Part shown: positions 15,390 to 23,580 of the stretch, piece by piece
How the letters are laid out: each line of letters opens with the position of its first letter
Position numbering within the stretch: the stretch's first letter is position 1
Source of the DNA: Dehalococcoidales bacterium
Lineage (GTDB): Bacteria; Chloroflexota; Dehalococcoidia; Dehalococcoidales; RBG-16-60-22
Reading direction: 5' to 3'
Length of the DNA: 42,312 nt
Assembly (NCBI GenBank): GCA_028714335.1
Contig: JAQTMM010000009.1
Span: forward strand, 1-42,312
Position numbers and translations under genes: made by a program
Notes under the pieces: model-generated
Told to the model about the DNA's origin: nothing
The model's database searches: none
Seen by the model: the letters and a program-made list of their open reading frames with translations, nothing else

Positions 15390-16841
15390 ATGAAAACAGT
15401 CAGAGAACCGGCGCGTGATATCAAGGTCTGGCGGGAAGTGGATGTAGTAGTGGTGGGCGGGGGGCCGGGCGGCGTGGCTTCAGCCATCAGTGCTGCCAGA
15501 ACCGGCGCCAAAACAGTGCTGATTGAAAGATACGGCCACCTGGGCGGCATGGCGACGGGCGGCCTTGTCAACATTATTCCCAACCTCTCTGATATCACCG
15601 GTAAACAGCACATTTACGGCTTGACGATGGAACTCCTCAACCGGCTGGATAAGCACGGCGCGACTTCCTACCCCAAGAAAAAGGACCGCGGCTCCGCCGA
15701 CAAAAAAGCCGTGGACTATTACCTTAACGCCAATTTGGGGTGGTTTTTCGTTAGAAAAGACTTAGCCGGACAGCAGCACGTGCTTTACTCCGCCGTAGTT
15801 GACCCGGAAATACTCAAAGCGGAATTGAACGACATGGTGTTGGGAGCAGGGTCGGAGCTTTTGCTGCACTCCTGGGGTACGCAGGTAATTATGGAGGGCA
15901 ACGCCGCTCGGGGCGTCTTCTTTGAGAGTAAAAGTAGACGGCAGGCTATTTTGGGTAAGGTCATTATTGACGCCACCGGCGACGGCGACATGTTCGTGGC
16001 GGCAGGGGCGGAGTGCGACAACGAGTGCGACAACAAGCGCCGTACGGCCTGGCTCGCTTTAGTCTGGTGGATGACCAATATCAACTTAAGGAAATTCGAT
16101 AAGTTCAAAGCCTCCCAGCCGGAAAAATATAAGGAATTGATGGATGAACTGGTAAAATTGGGCGGCTACCCGTTTTTCTTCAGGGGTATTCTTAAAAACC
16201 AACCCAACACCATCTGGTATCATTCGATGCTCCCACAGCCCCAGCGCACCGACGCTATGGATGTTGAGCAATTAACGAAGATAGACATCGAGGCGCGGCG
16301 GCGCACCGTTATCACCCACGACTTTATGAAGAAATACCTCCCCGGTTTTGAAAAAGCGTTTATTATGTTAACTGCCCCACAACTGGGCACGCAGGGCGGC
16401 AGGCGCATTATCGGGGAGTATACGTTAAGTGAAAAAGACATGGAAACCGACGAGGTTTTCGAGGATACAATAGCCGTGATTGCTAACAACGACTATGGAG
16501 ATATTTCCAATAAACACCCCGCCCTTTGCATCCCCTACCGCTGCCTCGTGCCAAAGAGCGTGGACGGGCTTTTGGTGGCGGGACGCGCCTTTTCCTCGGC
16601 GGATACGATCAATGAAACATTCAATATTATCCCGCACTGTATTGCGTATGGGCAGGCAGCGGGTACGGCGGCGGCTCTAGCTATAAAAGCGGGTGTAGAA
16701 CCGCGTAAAGTGGACTACAAAGCGTTACGTGATAACCTGGTGAAACAGGGCGTGAATCTCCCTAAAATTGAGAGGTCAGTTGGTTCGGTTGCCAGTAACG
16801 ATGGCAAAAAAGATTATTTTCAGAAATATAGAAGCCAATAA
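15390..16841 (+). CDS. FAD-dependent oxidoreductase (FAD_oxidored family), copy 2
   Basis: This 483-residue paralogue of the preceding protein has the FAD site VVVGGGPGGVASAISAARTG, ERYGHLGGMATGGLV, DATGDGDMFVAAGAE, and the C-terminal GLLVAGRAFSSADTINETF. The ATG at 15390 is chosen because GGAGG lies 6 bp upstream and homology with copy 1 begins there. A longer in-frame reading from 15177 would overlap copy 1 and cross the hairpin. It differs from copy 1 by a longer insertion around the DECD-type region (residues ~205-225). The pair may form a heterodimer; that is inference. The strong hairpin at 16844 follows its stop. Confidence 0.9.
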   Translation: MKTVREPARDIKVWREVDVVVVGGGPGGVASAISAARTGAKTVLIERYGHLGGMATGGLVNIIPNLSDITGKQHIYGLTMELLNRLDKHGATSYPKKKDRGSADKKAVDYYLNANLGWFFVRKDLAGQQHVLYSAVVDPEILKAELNDMVLGAGSELLLHSWGTQVIMEGNAARGVFFESKSRRQAILGKVIIDATGDGDMFVAAGAECDNECDNKRRTAWLALVWWMTNINLRKFDKFKASQPEKYKELMDELVKLGGYPFFFRGILKNQPNTIWYHSMLPQPQRTDAMDVEQLTKIDIEARRRTVITHDFMKKYLPGFEKAFIMLTAPQLGTQGGRRIIGEYTLSEKDMETDEVFEDTIAVIANNDYGDISNKHPALCIPYRCLVPKSVDGLLVAGRAFSSADTINETFNIIPHCIAYGQAAGTAAALAIKAGVEPRKVDYKALRDNLVKQGVNLPKIERSVGSVASNDGKKDYFQKYRSQ

Positions 16842-16843
16842 AA

Positions 16844-16869
16844 AACACCCCGATCCAAATCGGGGTGTT
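16844..16869 (-). terminator. intrinsic terminator between convergent operons
   Basis: A perfect 11-bp stem (16844-16854/16859-16869) has a 4-nt loop. On the minus strand a T run follows, so it ends the iorAB transcript. From the plus strand the stem directly follows the flavoprotein stop but lacks a clean T run. Confidence 0.85.
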
Positions 16870-16889
16870 ATGCTAACTATTTCTGAAAT

Positions 16890-17513
16890 TTACTTTGCGG
16901 TTGCCAGCGCCTTTTTGACGATATCATAACCAAGGTCGAAGGCTTTGATGTTAATCTCCCCCACCTTAGCTTTAAACCGCCCCAGAATCGCCTCTTTAGC
17001 CGTTTCTTCTTTAATCGGCATCAGACCCGTCCCAAAAAGCGCCCCCAGCATCACCACGTTAGCCGCTTGCCCACTCCCCGCCTCTTTAGCCAACCCACTG
17101 GCGTCCATCGTGATAATGCGGTTGGTGACCTTCTTCAGCTTTTCCAAGATTTGTTCCGGCGTCGGGTAGCCGCTTTTACCGAGGTACACAGTGTAAGGCA
17201 TTACCGTGGTGGTATTTAGGACAACTACGCTGTTCTTCGCCAGATACTGAATATTCCTCAATGCCTCCGAAGGCTCCACGGCGATAAGCACATCGCACTT
17301 GCCGTCCGGGGTCATCGGGGCAATAACGTGGCCGCCGAGTCTTAAGTTGCTGAAAACGGAGCCGCCGCGCTGTGCCATGCCCAGAACCTCCGAGCCTTTA
17401 ACCGCCACGCCGCCCCTCACGGCCGCACTGCCCAGAAGCTCCGATACCAGCACCACGCCCTGTCCACCGGTGCCGCATATAATAATGTTGATTTCTCTAT
17501 CGTTTTTTGCCAT
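16890..17513 (-). CDS. iorB: indolepyruvate:ferredoxin oxidoreductase, beta (gamma-domain) subunit
   Basis: The 207-residue protein matches the POR gamma-domain family: ICGTGGQGVVLVSELLG at about residues 11-27, then the conserved GSEVLGMAQRGGSVFSNLRLG. This is the usual IorB length. It pairs with the large subunit to oxidise aryl or branched 2-oxoacids from amino-acid transamination to acyl-CoA, reducing ferredoxin. Its ATG lies 1 bp beyond the iorA stop, with the Shine-Dalgarno GGAGAG inside the end of iorA, indicating translational coupling. A strong terminator follows. Confidence 0.93.
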   Translation of the reverse strand: MAKNDREINIIICGTGGQGVVLVSELLGSAAVRGGVAVKGSEVLGMAQRGGSVFSNLRLGGHVIAPMTPDGKCDVLIAVEPSEALRNIQYLAKNSVVVLNTTTVMPYTVYLGKSGYPTPEQILEKLKKVTNRIITMDASGLAKEAGSGQAANVVMLGALFGTGLMPIKEETAKEAILGRFKAKVGEINIKAFDLGYDIVKKALATAK

Positions 17514-17514
17514 C

Positions 17515-20500
17515 TTACTCTCCTGGTTTTATTGCGTCGAAGGGGCAGACCTGGGCGCAGACGCCGCAGCCCGGACAGTTCGGCGCATCCACCGCCACCT
17601 TGCCGTTATTGTCCAATATCAATGCCGGACATGCCAGCATGTTGATACATATCTTGCAGTCGCACTGGAGGCAGCGCTCGGCTTCTTTAACCGCCATTTC
17701 TTTAGTCAGGCCGGTTTCTACTTCTTTGAAATTACCTTCCCGTTTGGTGATGGGGATGGTGGGTGTTGCAGCACGTGAAACCTCGTTAATACCCCAGGTA
17801 TCAACAATCAGTTTACTCTCAAAGACTTCTTCGCCCTCGCGGCCTTTGTCGAGCGGTTCGCTCTTGAAGTATTTATCAATGGACTTGGCGGCTTTGCGCC
17901 CCGCCGCCAGCGCCTGGATAACCGTTGCCGCGCCGGTAACCACATCACCGCCGGCAAAGACGCCCTTAACGTCAGTTGCCAGCGTCACCGGGTCAGCTTT
18001 AATGTAACCCTTGGACACCGCTTTAGCAGCACCGCCGGCCATAAACTCAAGGTCGGCTTCTTCACCTACTGCCGCGATGATTAATCCTGTTTCAATAACG
18101 AACTCCGAGCCTTTAACCGGCACCGGACGCCTCCGTCCGCTGGCATCAGTCTCGCCGAGTTCCATTTTAGTGCATTCCAGCCCGGTAACCTTACCCTTCT
18201 TTACCACGACCTTGCTGGGGCCGGACAGGAGGTTGGGTGTAACGCCTTCGTTTTCCGCCTCTTTGACTTCTTCAGCGATGGCGGGCATCTCGTTGCGGGA
18301 ACGCCGGTAGGCTATGGTTACATTCTTAAAGCCAAGGCGGACGCAAGTGCGGGCGCAGTCGATAGCCACGTTGCCGCCACCCACCACCACGACCTTATCT
18401 TCCGGCTTAATCTTTTCGCCGGTATTGACCTTATATAAAAATTCCGTGCCGTCAATCACGCCATCGGCGTGCTCGTTCTCAATGCCGAGGCTGCGTCCCT
18501 TGTGCGTCCCGGCAGCCACAAAGACGGCATTATAGTCTTTCTGTAAATCTTCGAATTTCACGTTCTTGCCCACGCGGCTGTTGAGCTTGATTTCTACACC
18601 CAGCTTCTTAATGATATCCGTTTCTTTAGCGAGGATATCGCGCGGCAGGCGGAATTCAGGAATCCCCACCGCCATCATGCCGCCCAGCGTGGCGTTGGCT
18701 TCAAAGATGGTGACTTTATAACCCAGCTTGCGCAGGTCGTAAGCCGCCATCATGCCGGCCGGACCGCCGCCGACAACGGCCACTTTTTCTTTCTTTTCCG
18801 CGGCGATGGAAACGTCGTCCGTGTACTTGCCAAAGTCAGCCGCGGCGCGCTTTAAAGCGTTGATGGAGATAGCTTCTTCAACCTCGTTACGTTTGCACTT
18901 GGTCTCGCAGGGGTGAGTGCAGATGCGCCCGATAATACCGGGGAAGGGCAGTTTTTCTTTTATCAGGGCTAAAGCCTCGTCGAATTTGCCCTGCTGAATC
19001 AGTCCCACATAACCCCGAATATCAATGTGCAACGGGCAGGTCGCCTGGCAGGCAGGCGGCGCACCGGATAGACACTTTTCCGGGTCAACGACGTAGGGTA
19101 ACGTTTTCTCGCCGGTCTTGCGCTTTTCACGCTGGTCTAAAATATTGCAGAGCCGCCGGGCAACGATGACCGAGGGCCCATCGAACTTGATAGCTCTTTC
19201 GACTGTGTCAATCAGTTTAGGCAGGTCGAATGAGTCAACCACCTCGACGAATTTAACGCCGCTGCCCCGCGCCACTTCCTCGATTTTAACGTTAATGGAG
19301 GGGTCGGAATTAGCGCCGGGGTGCGGCTGAAAGCCCGTCATGCCGGTGGTCGAGTTGTCCATAACGACCATCACCATTTTGGACTTGGTATAAACCGCAT
19401 TAATCATCGGGGGGATGCCGGAGTGGAAGAATGTGCCGTCGCCAAGATGTGCGATGACCGGAACATCCAGTATATGGGCAAAGCCGTTACCTATCCCGAA
19501 AGCCCCACCCATACAAACCGCCGTATCATCAGAGTTAATCGGCGGGTTGGCGGCGAGGGCATAACACCCGATGTCGCCCGTCTTTACGGGTTCTTTACCG
19601 GTTTCCTGCTGGTAGCGCCGGGCGGCGATGTTAATCGCATACGCCGAACCACGGTGCGGACAACCGGCGCACATTGTCGGGGGGCGGAGGGGTAAAAGCG
19701 AGGCGGTTTCTTCTCTTAATTTATCAATAGACGCAAAATCAACGGGCGGTTTGACTCCCGTCAGTTTACTTAAAACCTCGGCGACTACCCGCGTGCCGAG
19801 TTCCCCGGCTAAAGGAATCAATCCCTTGCCGTTGATTTTCTTCATAATGCCGTTTTGCTGTGCGACGACCTTGACCTCGTCCTCTACAAACGGCTCCAGC
19901 TCTTCGACTACCAGTACTTCCTGCACGGCGTTCAGGAATTGCAGTGTGAGTTTTTCCGGCAGGGGGTAAGGCGTCCCGATTTTCAGCACGGACACCTTAT
20001 CTTCCAGCCCCAGCCATTGAATGGCTTCCATGACATAGCCGTAGGAGATGCCGGAGGTAATGATGCCCAGCTTGGCGCCTTTCTTTATCGTAATATGGTT
20101 GTAAGGGAGAGTATCCACCATTTCCCTGATTTTTTCCATCCGCTTGATGACCAGACGGCGGTTGACACGGTAATTGGCGGGGAGGCAGACGAGTTTGACG
20201 GGGTCTTTGATGAATTTTGCCTTTCTTTTATTCGACTCAATGCCGCCAAGGACTACTTGACTGCGCGCGTGCCCGATGCGCGTTACGGAACGCAGCATGA
20301 ACATCTGCCCAAACTCTTCGGAGAGGCGGAAGGCGTCCACCATCATGTCCTTGGCTTCCTGCGCCGAACATGGTTCCAGCACCGGAATATATGCCTGCCG
20401 GGCGAGATAGCGGTTATCCTGTTCGTTCTGGGAGCTCCACTGCCCCGGGTCGTCGGCAGAGACAATCACAAAGCCGCCACGGGCGCCCATGTAGCTGGCG

Positions 20501-20814
20501 GTCATAATCGGGTCGTGGGCGACGTTAGCCCCGACGTGTTTAAAAATCGAAAGCGAGCGCAGACCGGCGATGGACCCCGCCAGCGCTACCTCGAACCCCA
20601 CCTTCTCGTTAATCGACCACTCGGCATACATGCCGGTGTTCTTCGAGTTGTTCACCAGCGTTTCGGTAATCTCGCTGGACGGTGTGCCGGGATAGGCGGC
20701 GACGACCTGCACCCCTGCTTCAATAGCCCCGCGGGCGATGGCTTCGTTGCCAAGCATGAACATGGTGGCGCCGGGGGCGTTTGACGTTAAAGTGACTTCA
20801 GCTACTGTGTTCAA
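17515..20814 (-). CDS. iorA: IorA large subunit with inserted GltD-like module
   Basis: The chain has 1099 residues against ~600 for normal IorA. Residues 20-560 are canonical: YPGTPSSE at 41-48, the CAGCPHRGS segment at 382-390, and the TPP-binding GDIGCY...HLGDGTFFHSG...DNSTTGMTG. At VDPEKC (576-581), where the dicluster ferredoxin domain should begin, a GltD/NfnB-like unit starts (CQATCPLHIDIRGY; C632, C636, C640; FAD site VGGGPAG). It runs to about residue 1047, where the ferredoxin resumes: C1048/1051/1053/1056/1062 and C1080/1083/1086/1090. Start is TTG with AGGAGG 6 bp upstream. The predicted effect is direct exchange between 2-oxoacid-derived reduced Fe-S and NAD(P)H through the inserted flavin module. 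Confidence 0.92.
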   Translation of the reverse strand: MNTVAEVTLTSNAPGATMFMLGNEAIARGAIEAGVQVVAAYPGTPSSEITETLVNNSKNTGMYAEWSINEKVGFEVALAGSIAGLRSLSIFKHVGANVAHDPIMTASYMGARGGFVIVSADDPGQWSSQNEQDNRYLARQAYIPVLEPCSAQEAKDMMVDAFRLSEEFGQMFMLRSVTRIGHARSQVVLGGIESNKRKAKFIKDPVKLVCLPANYRVNRRLVIKRMEKIREMVDTLPYNHITIKKGAKLGIITSGISYGYVMEAIQWLGLEDKVSVLKIGTPYPLPEKLTLQFLNAVQEVLVVEELEPFVEDEVKVVAQQNGIMKKINGKGLIPLAGELGTRVVAEVLSKLTGVKPPVDFASIDKLREETASLLPLRPPTMCAGCPHRGSAYAINIAARRYQQETGKEPVKTGDIGCYALAANPPINSDDTAVCMGGAFGIGNGFAHILDVPVIAHLGDGTFFHSGIPPMINAVYTKSKMVMVVMDNSTTGMTGFQPHPGANSDPSINVKIEEVARGSGVKFVEVVDSFDLPKLIDTVERAIKFDGPSVIVARRLCNILDQREKRKTGEKTLPYVVDPEKCLSGAPPACQATCPLHIDIRGYVGLIQQGKFDEALALIKEKLPFPGIIGRICTHPCETKCKRNEVEEAISINALKRAAADFGKYTDDVSIAAEKKEKVAVVGGGPAGMMAAYDLRKLGYKVTIFEANATLGGMMAVGIPEFRLPRDILAKETDIIKKLGVEIKLNSRVGKNVKFEDLQKDYNAVFVAAGTHKGRSLGIENEHADGVIDGTEFLYKVNTGEKIKPEDKVVVVGGGNVAIDCARTCVRLGFKNVTIAYRRSRNEMPAIAEEVKEAENEGVTPNLLSGPSKVVVKKGKVTGLECTKMELGETDASGRRRPVPVKGSEFVIETGLIIAAVGEEADLEFMAGGAAKAVSKGYIKADPVTLATDVKGVFAGGDVVTGAATVIQALAAGRKAAKSIDKYFKSEPLDKGREGEEVFESKLIVDTWGINEVSRAATPTIPITKREGNFKEVETGLTKEMAVKEAERCLQCDCKICINMLACPALILDNNGKVAVDAPNCPGCGVCAQVCPFDAIKPGE

Positions 20815-20910
20815 GGCAGTCCTCCTGACTGGAGCATGGATTTCTCCACGCTAATGTAATCGTTTCAAAGGGGATTTTAGAGACATAAAATAAACGTTCT
20901 TTCAGTATAT

Positions 20911-20940
20911 ATTTTACACGCAGTCGCGGGCTAATGGCAA
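20911..20940 (-). promoter_or_regulatory. sigma70-type promoter of iorAB
   Basis: On the minus strand TTGCCA (20935-20940), an 18-bp spacer and TAAAAT (20911-20916) give five-of-six matches in both boxes. The implied 5' untranslated region before the TTG start is about 90 nt. Nothing else obvious is seen in this 171-bp gap. Confidence 0.6.
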
Positions 20941-20985
20941 ACGCATTAACGCTTTAAAGATGAATATTCCCGATGAATTAATTTA

Positions 20986-22077
20986 CTAAAACATTACCAC
21001 ATTGCGGATAACGTCGCCCTGCTCCGAGGACGCTATGGCTTCGTTGACTTTAGCGAAGGGATAATGCCCGGACACCAGCTCGTCCAGCTTTAGCCGCCCT
21101 GCCCTGTAAAGCTCAATTAACCGCGCAATATCAATGCGCAGTTTCACCGCCCCCATTGCGCTGCCTGTCAGCTTTTTGCCGCCCATAAAGTCCAGCGGCG
21201 TCCATTCCGTCATCTTTTCCCCAAAGCCGTGTCCAATAATACACGTTGTACCGTCCCGGGCTGACATTAAAAATGCCTGTCTTAAAATATCCAGCCCCAT
21301 CACCGCCACGATAACGTAATCCGCTCCGCGCCCATATGTTATGTCAAATATTTTCTTAATGGGGTCTTTTTCCGCTTTTGTGTTGACTGTATGCGTTGCC
21401 CCAAAGATTTTAGCGTTCTCCAGCTTGTTGTCTCGAACATCAACGCCAATAATGGGATAAGCCCCCACATATTTAGCCCCCTGTATTGCGTTAAGCCCCA
21501 CGCCCCCACAGCCGACTACCGCCACACTGCTGTTGACTGTCACTTTAGCCCGGTATAAAACTGCTCCAAAGCCCGAAATTACTCCGCAAGCCAACAGGCA
21601 GGCTTTATCCTCCGGCAAATCGTCGGGTACTTTTACCAGGTTGATTTCCGGAATCGTGGCGTACTCCGTAAGTCCCACTACAGAACCGGCGAACTGCGTC
21701 AAGCGTTCGCCTTTTTTGTTAACGAATCTGCCCTCTTTATAAAGCGACAGTGTATTGGTCGTGCACTGGCTGGAAAGCCCGATGCGGCAGTAATAGCACT
21801 GCCCACAGCCCTCTGGAATAATACTCCCAATTACTTTATCGCCCTTTTTAACGTAGGTGACACCCTCCCCCACTTCCTCCACATAGCCGCATAGTTCATG
21901 GCCGGGAACAGCCGGAAGTTTAACGTTGCCGTGCTCCCCTTTGAGCGAGTGTATATCGCTGTGGCAGATGGCGCAAGCCGCCATTTTTATCTTAACCTCG
22001 CCCTTGCCCGGCGGGTCCAATGTTACTTCTTCAATTACCAGAGGTTCCCCAACTTTATACAATATCGCCGCTTTCAT
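20986..22077 (-). CDS. zinc-dependent alcohol dehydrogenase (medium-chain family)
   Basis: The 363-residue MDR enzyme has a catalytic zinc Cys/His set (CAICHSD, GHELCG), four structural-zinc cysteines in CGQCYYC...C, and a Rossmann motif VGCGGVGLNA for NAD(P). The start is set at the ATG 22075-22077, which is preceded by AAAGGGG. A longer reading from 22134 adds 19 residues unlike the family and would begin inside the predicted -35 box, so it cannot be transcribed from that promoter. The gene is alone on its strand and divergent from the cupin-ferredoxin operon, suggesting shared control. The alcohol or aldehyde substrate is not evident. Confidence 0.92.
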   Translation of the reverse strand: MKAAILYKVGEPLVIEEVTLDPPGKGEVKIKMAACAICHSDIHSLKGEHGNVKLPAVPGHELCGYVEEVGEGVTYVKKGDKVIGSIIPEGCGQCYYCRIGLSSQCTTNTLSLYKEGRFVNKKGERLTQFAGSVVGLTEYATIPEINLVKVPDDLPEDKACLLACGVISGFGAVLYRAKVTVNSSVAVVGCGGVGLNAIQGAKYVGAYPIIGVDVRDNKLENAKIFGATHTVNTKAEKDPIKKIFDITYGRGADYVIVAVMGLDILRQAFLMSARDGTTCIIGHGFGEKMTEWTPLDFMGGKKLTGSAMGAVKLRIDIARLIELYRAGRLKLDELVSGHYPFAKVNEAIASSEQGDVIRNVVMF

Positions 22078-22105
22078 CTTGCCCCTTTCGCATAAACTCA
22101 TCAGT

Positions 22106-22134
22106 AGTCTATCCATTGCCCTGTCTGATGTCAA
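22106..22134 (-). promoter_or_regulatory. sigma70-type promoter of the alcohol dehydrogenase
   Basis: On the minus strand a perfect TTGACA (22129-22134), exactly 17 bp, and TAGACT (22106-22111) form the promoter. Transcription should begin near 22099, which supports the start codon at 22077. Confidence 0.7.
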
Positions 22135-22144
22135 ACTCCTTCAT

Positions 22145-22173
22145 TTGATTATTGCCACGTTTAAATGTAAACT
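22145..22173 (+). promoter_or_regulatory. probable promoter of the cupin-ferredoxin operon
   Basis: TTGATT (22145-22150), 17 bp and TAAACT (22168-22173) give a reasonable sigma70 match, back to back with the alcohol dehydrogenase promoter. The matches are four of six in each box. Confidence 0.45.
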
Positions 22174-22205
22174 AAGGTTTAATTATACGTCAGGAGGGCT
22201 GTTTG

Positions 22206-22718
22206 ATGGCAGAAAAAAAGTACGCCAAATACATCTACGAGTACGACCCAAAAATGTTCCCTAAAGAGCGCCGCCCGGTGATGGCTTATATGGACAATAA
22301 CCTGGCTAAGGGCAGCAACTTCTACCTGATTCACTGGATACTGCCCGGCTTTGGTATGCAGAAGGAATGGGACTTTCCTTACGCCGGCCACCCGCCACAC
22401 ATCCATAAGGACGCCGAGCTGCTTTTCCACATCGGCACCGACCCGGAAAACCCGATGGATTTGGGCGCGGAAGTTGTCATGTACCTGGGACCGGAACTGG
22501 AGGAGCACCACATCACCCGCACTTGCTGCATCTGGATTCCCCCCAACTTTATCCACTCCCCCTGGAAACCCATCAGCTGCACTCGCCCGTGGATATTCAT
22601 GGAATTCAACCAGGGCCCGGTGCATACCGAAAAATCCTACCGGCAAGTTCTGCCCGCGGCAGCACGCGCCCAGATGGACTGGTCTATGTGGCCCGATGAT
22701 AAATACCCGGAGATTTAG
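22206..22718 (+). CDS. cupin-like metal-site protein, copy A
   Basis: This 170-residue soluble protein has a metal-site pattern of the cupin type. H65-x-H67-x3-E71 occurs in HPPHIHKDAELL, with a late H117 in WIPPNFIH. ATG 22206 is preferred over the TTG immediately before it because AGGAGGG lies at proper spacing. The protein at 22977 is a paralogue sharing PHIH.D.ELL..GTDP.NP.DLGA and the WIP.NFIH block. I do not know a named function for this family. It is the first gene of a three-gene operon with a dicluster ferredoxin in the middle, which suggests a redox or metal-dependent reaction on a small molecule. Confidence 0.82.
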   Translation: MAEKKYAKYIYEYDPKMFPKERRPVMAYMDNNLAKGSNFYLIHWILPGFGMQKEWDFPYAGHPPHIHKDAELLFHIGTDPENPMDLGAEVVMYLGPELEEHHITRTCCIWIPPNFIHSPWKPISCTRPWIFMEFNQGPVHTEKSYRQVLPAAARAQMDWSMWPDDKYPEI

Positions 22719-22756
22719 TAAAAACGATTTCAAATCAATTATTTACGGAGGACAAA

Positions 22757-22972
22757 GTGGCTTATAAGATAGATGGAACAAAATGCCTCAAGTGCGGGCT
22801 GTGCGTCACGCAAGACTGCCCGGAACAAGCTTTCGTCGTCGTGAATAAAGTCAAAGAGGATGACGGGCTGATGCGCTACACCGTGAAAATCGACGAGAGC
22901 CGGTGCACCGAATGCGATACTTGTTTCTCCCTCGAGTGGTGGTGCCCGGCTAAAGCGATTGTAAAAGGATAG
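22757..22972 (+). CDS. dicluster ferredoxin with unusual cysteine spacing
   Basis: The 71-residue protein has two cluster motifs: C10-x2-C13-x2-C16-x4-C21-P and C50-x2-C53-x2-C56-x6-C63-P. Classical 2[4Fe-4S] ferredoxins have x3 before the last Cys, so both sites are expanded, the second by three residues (SLEWW in the gap). Similar spacing occurs in ferredoxin-like delta subunits of some oxidoreductases. The GTG start has GGAGG 5-6 bp upstream. It lies 38 bp after cupin copy A and 4 bp before copy B, so it is very likely the electron carrier of that pair. Confidence 0.85.
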   Translation: MAYKIDGTKCLKCGLCVTQDCPEQAFVVVNKVKEDDGLMRYTVKIDESRCTECDTCFSLEWWCPAKAIVKG

Positions 22973-22976
22973 TGTG

Positions 22977-23465
22977 ATGAAATACAGCAAATACTTCCTG
23001 CACGAACTGCCGGAAGAGCAGCGCAAAAAAGGCTTTGGTAAAATGCAGTCAATGGTCGCCTATACCGACAATGACATCATCGCCGGCAGTAAGTACTTTT
23101 CCGTTATGCTGATGGGCGAGGAGGCGACGAAAATCGGAGGGCACGGCCCCCACATTCATCGAGACCCCGAACTGCTCGTTGCATTAGGCACCGACCCAGT
23201 TAATCCTAAAGACCTCGGCGCGGACATGGAGATGTGCATGGGCGAGGAAATGGAGAGCCACATCATCACCGAATCCACCATGATATGGATACCGGCTAAC
23301 TTTATCCACTGCCCCTTCCGCATCCTCAAGGTGCGCCGCCCCTTCCTCTTTATCCAGTGCCAGTACGCCCCTAAATTGAATGAAACATCGCTGAAAAAAC
23401 TGGTCAAGGAAGAGATGCGGGATAAAATGATATTCATTGACGCAGACGGCAACCAAAAGGATTAA
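22977..23465 (+). CDS. cupin-like metal-site protein, copy B
   Basis: This 162-residue paralogue of the 22206 protein keeps the presumed metal ligands H59, H61, E65 (GPHIHRDPELL) and H111 (WIPANFIH). It differs in the N-terminal 40 residues and lacks the C-terminal Trp-rich tail of copy A. The ATG at 22977 is chosen with AAAGGA 7 bp upstream; a GTG lies just before it. Two paralogues either side of a ferredoxin suggest a heteromeric complex, or two steps acting on related substrates. Confidence 0.82.
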   Translation: MKYSKYFLHELPEEQRKKGFGKMQSMVAYTDNDIIAGSKYFSVMLMGEEATKIGGHGPHIHRDPELLVALGTDPVNPKDLGADMEMCMGEEMESHIITESTMIWIPANFIHCPFRILKVRRPFLFIQCQYAPKLNETSLKKLVKEEMRDKMIFIDADGNQKD

Positions 23466-23580
23466 CTGAACGTTATAATATAGTAGCTGAATGGGCGTGT
23501 TCTATTGCTTTTAAGCGAGTTGACGTGTTACTATTAAGCTAATAAGTTTTGTGTAGTGAAAGGTTGAAAAAGGAGGCAGT

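Noticed and set aside
22078-22134. 19-residue N-terminal extension of the alcohol dehydrogenase
   Set aside because: The longer start codon lies inside the -35 box of the predicted promoter, and the added residues do not fit the family.
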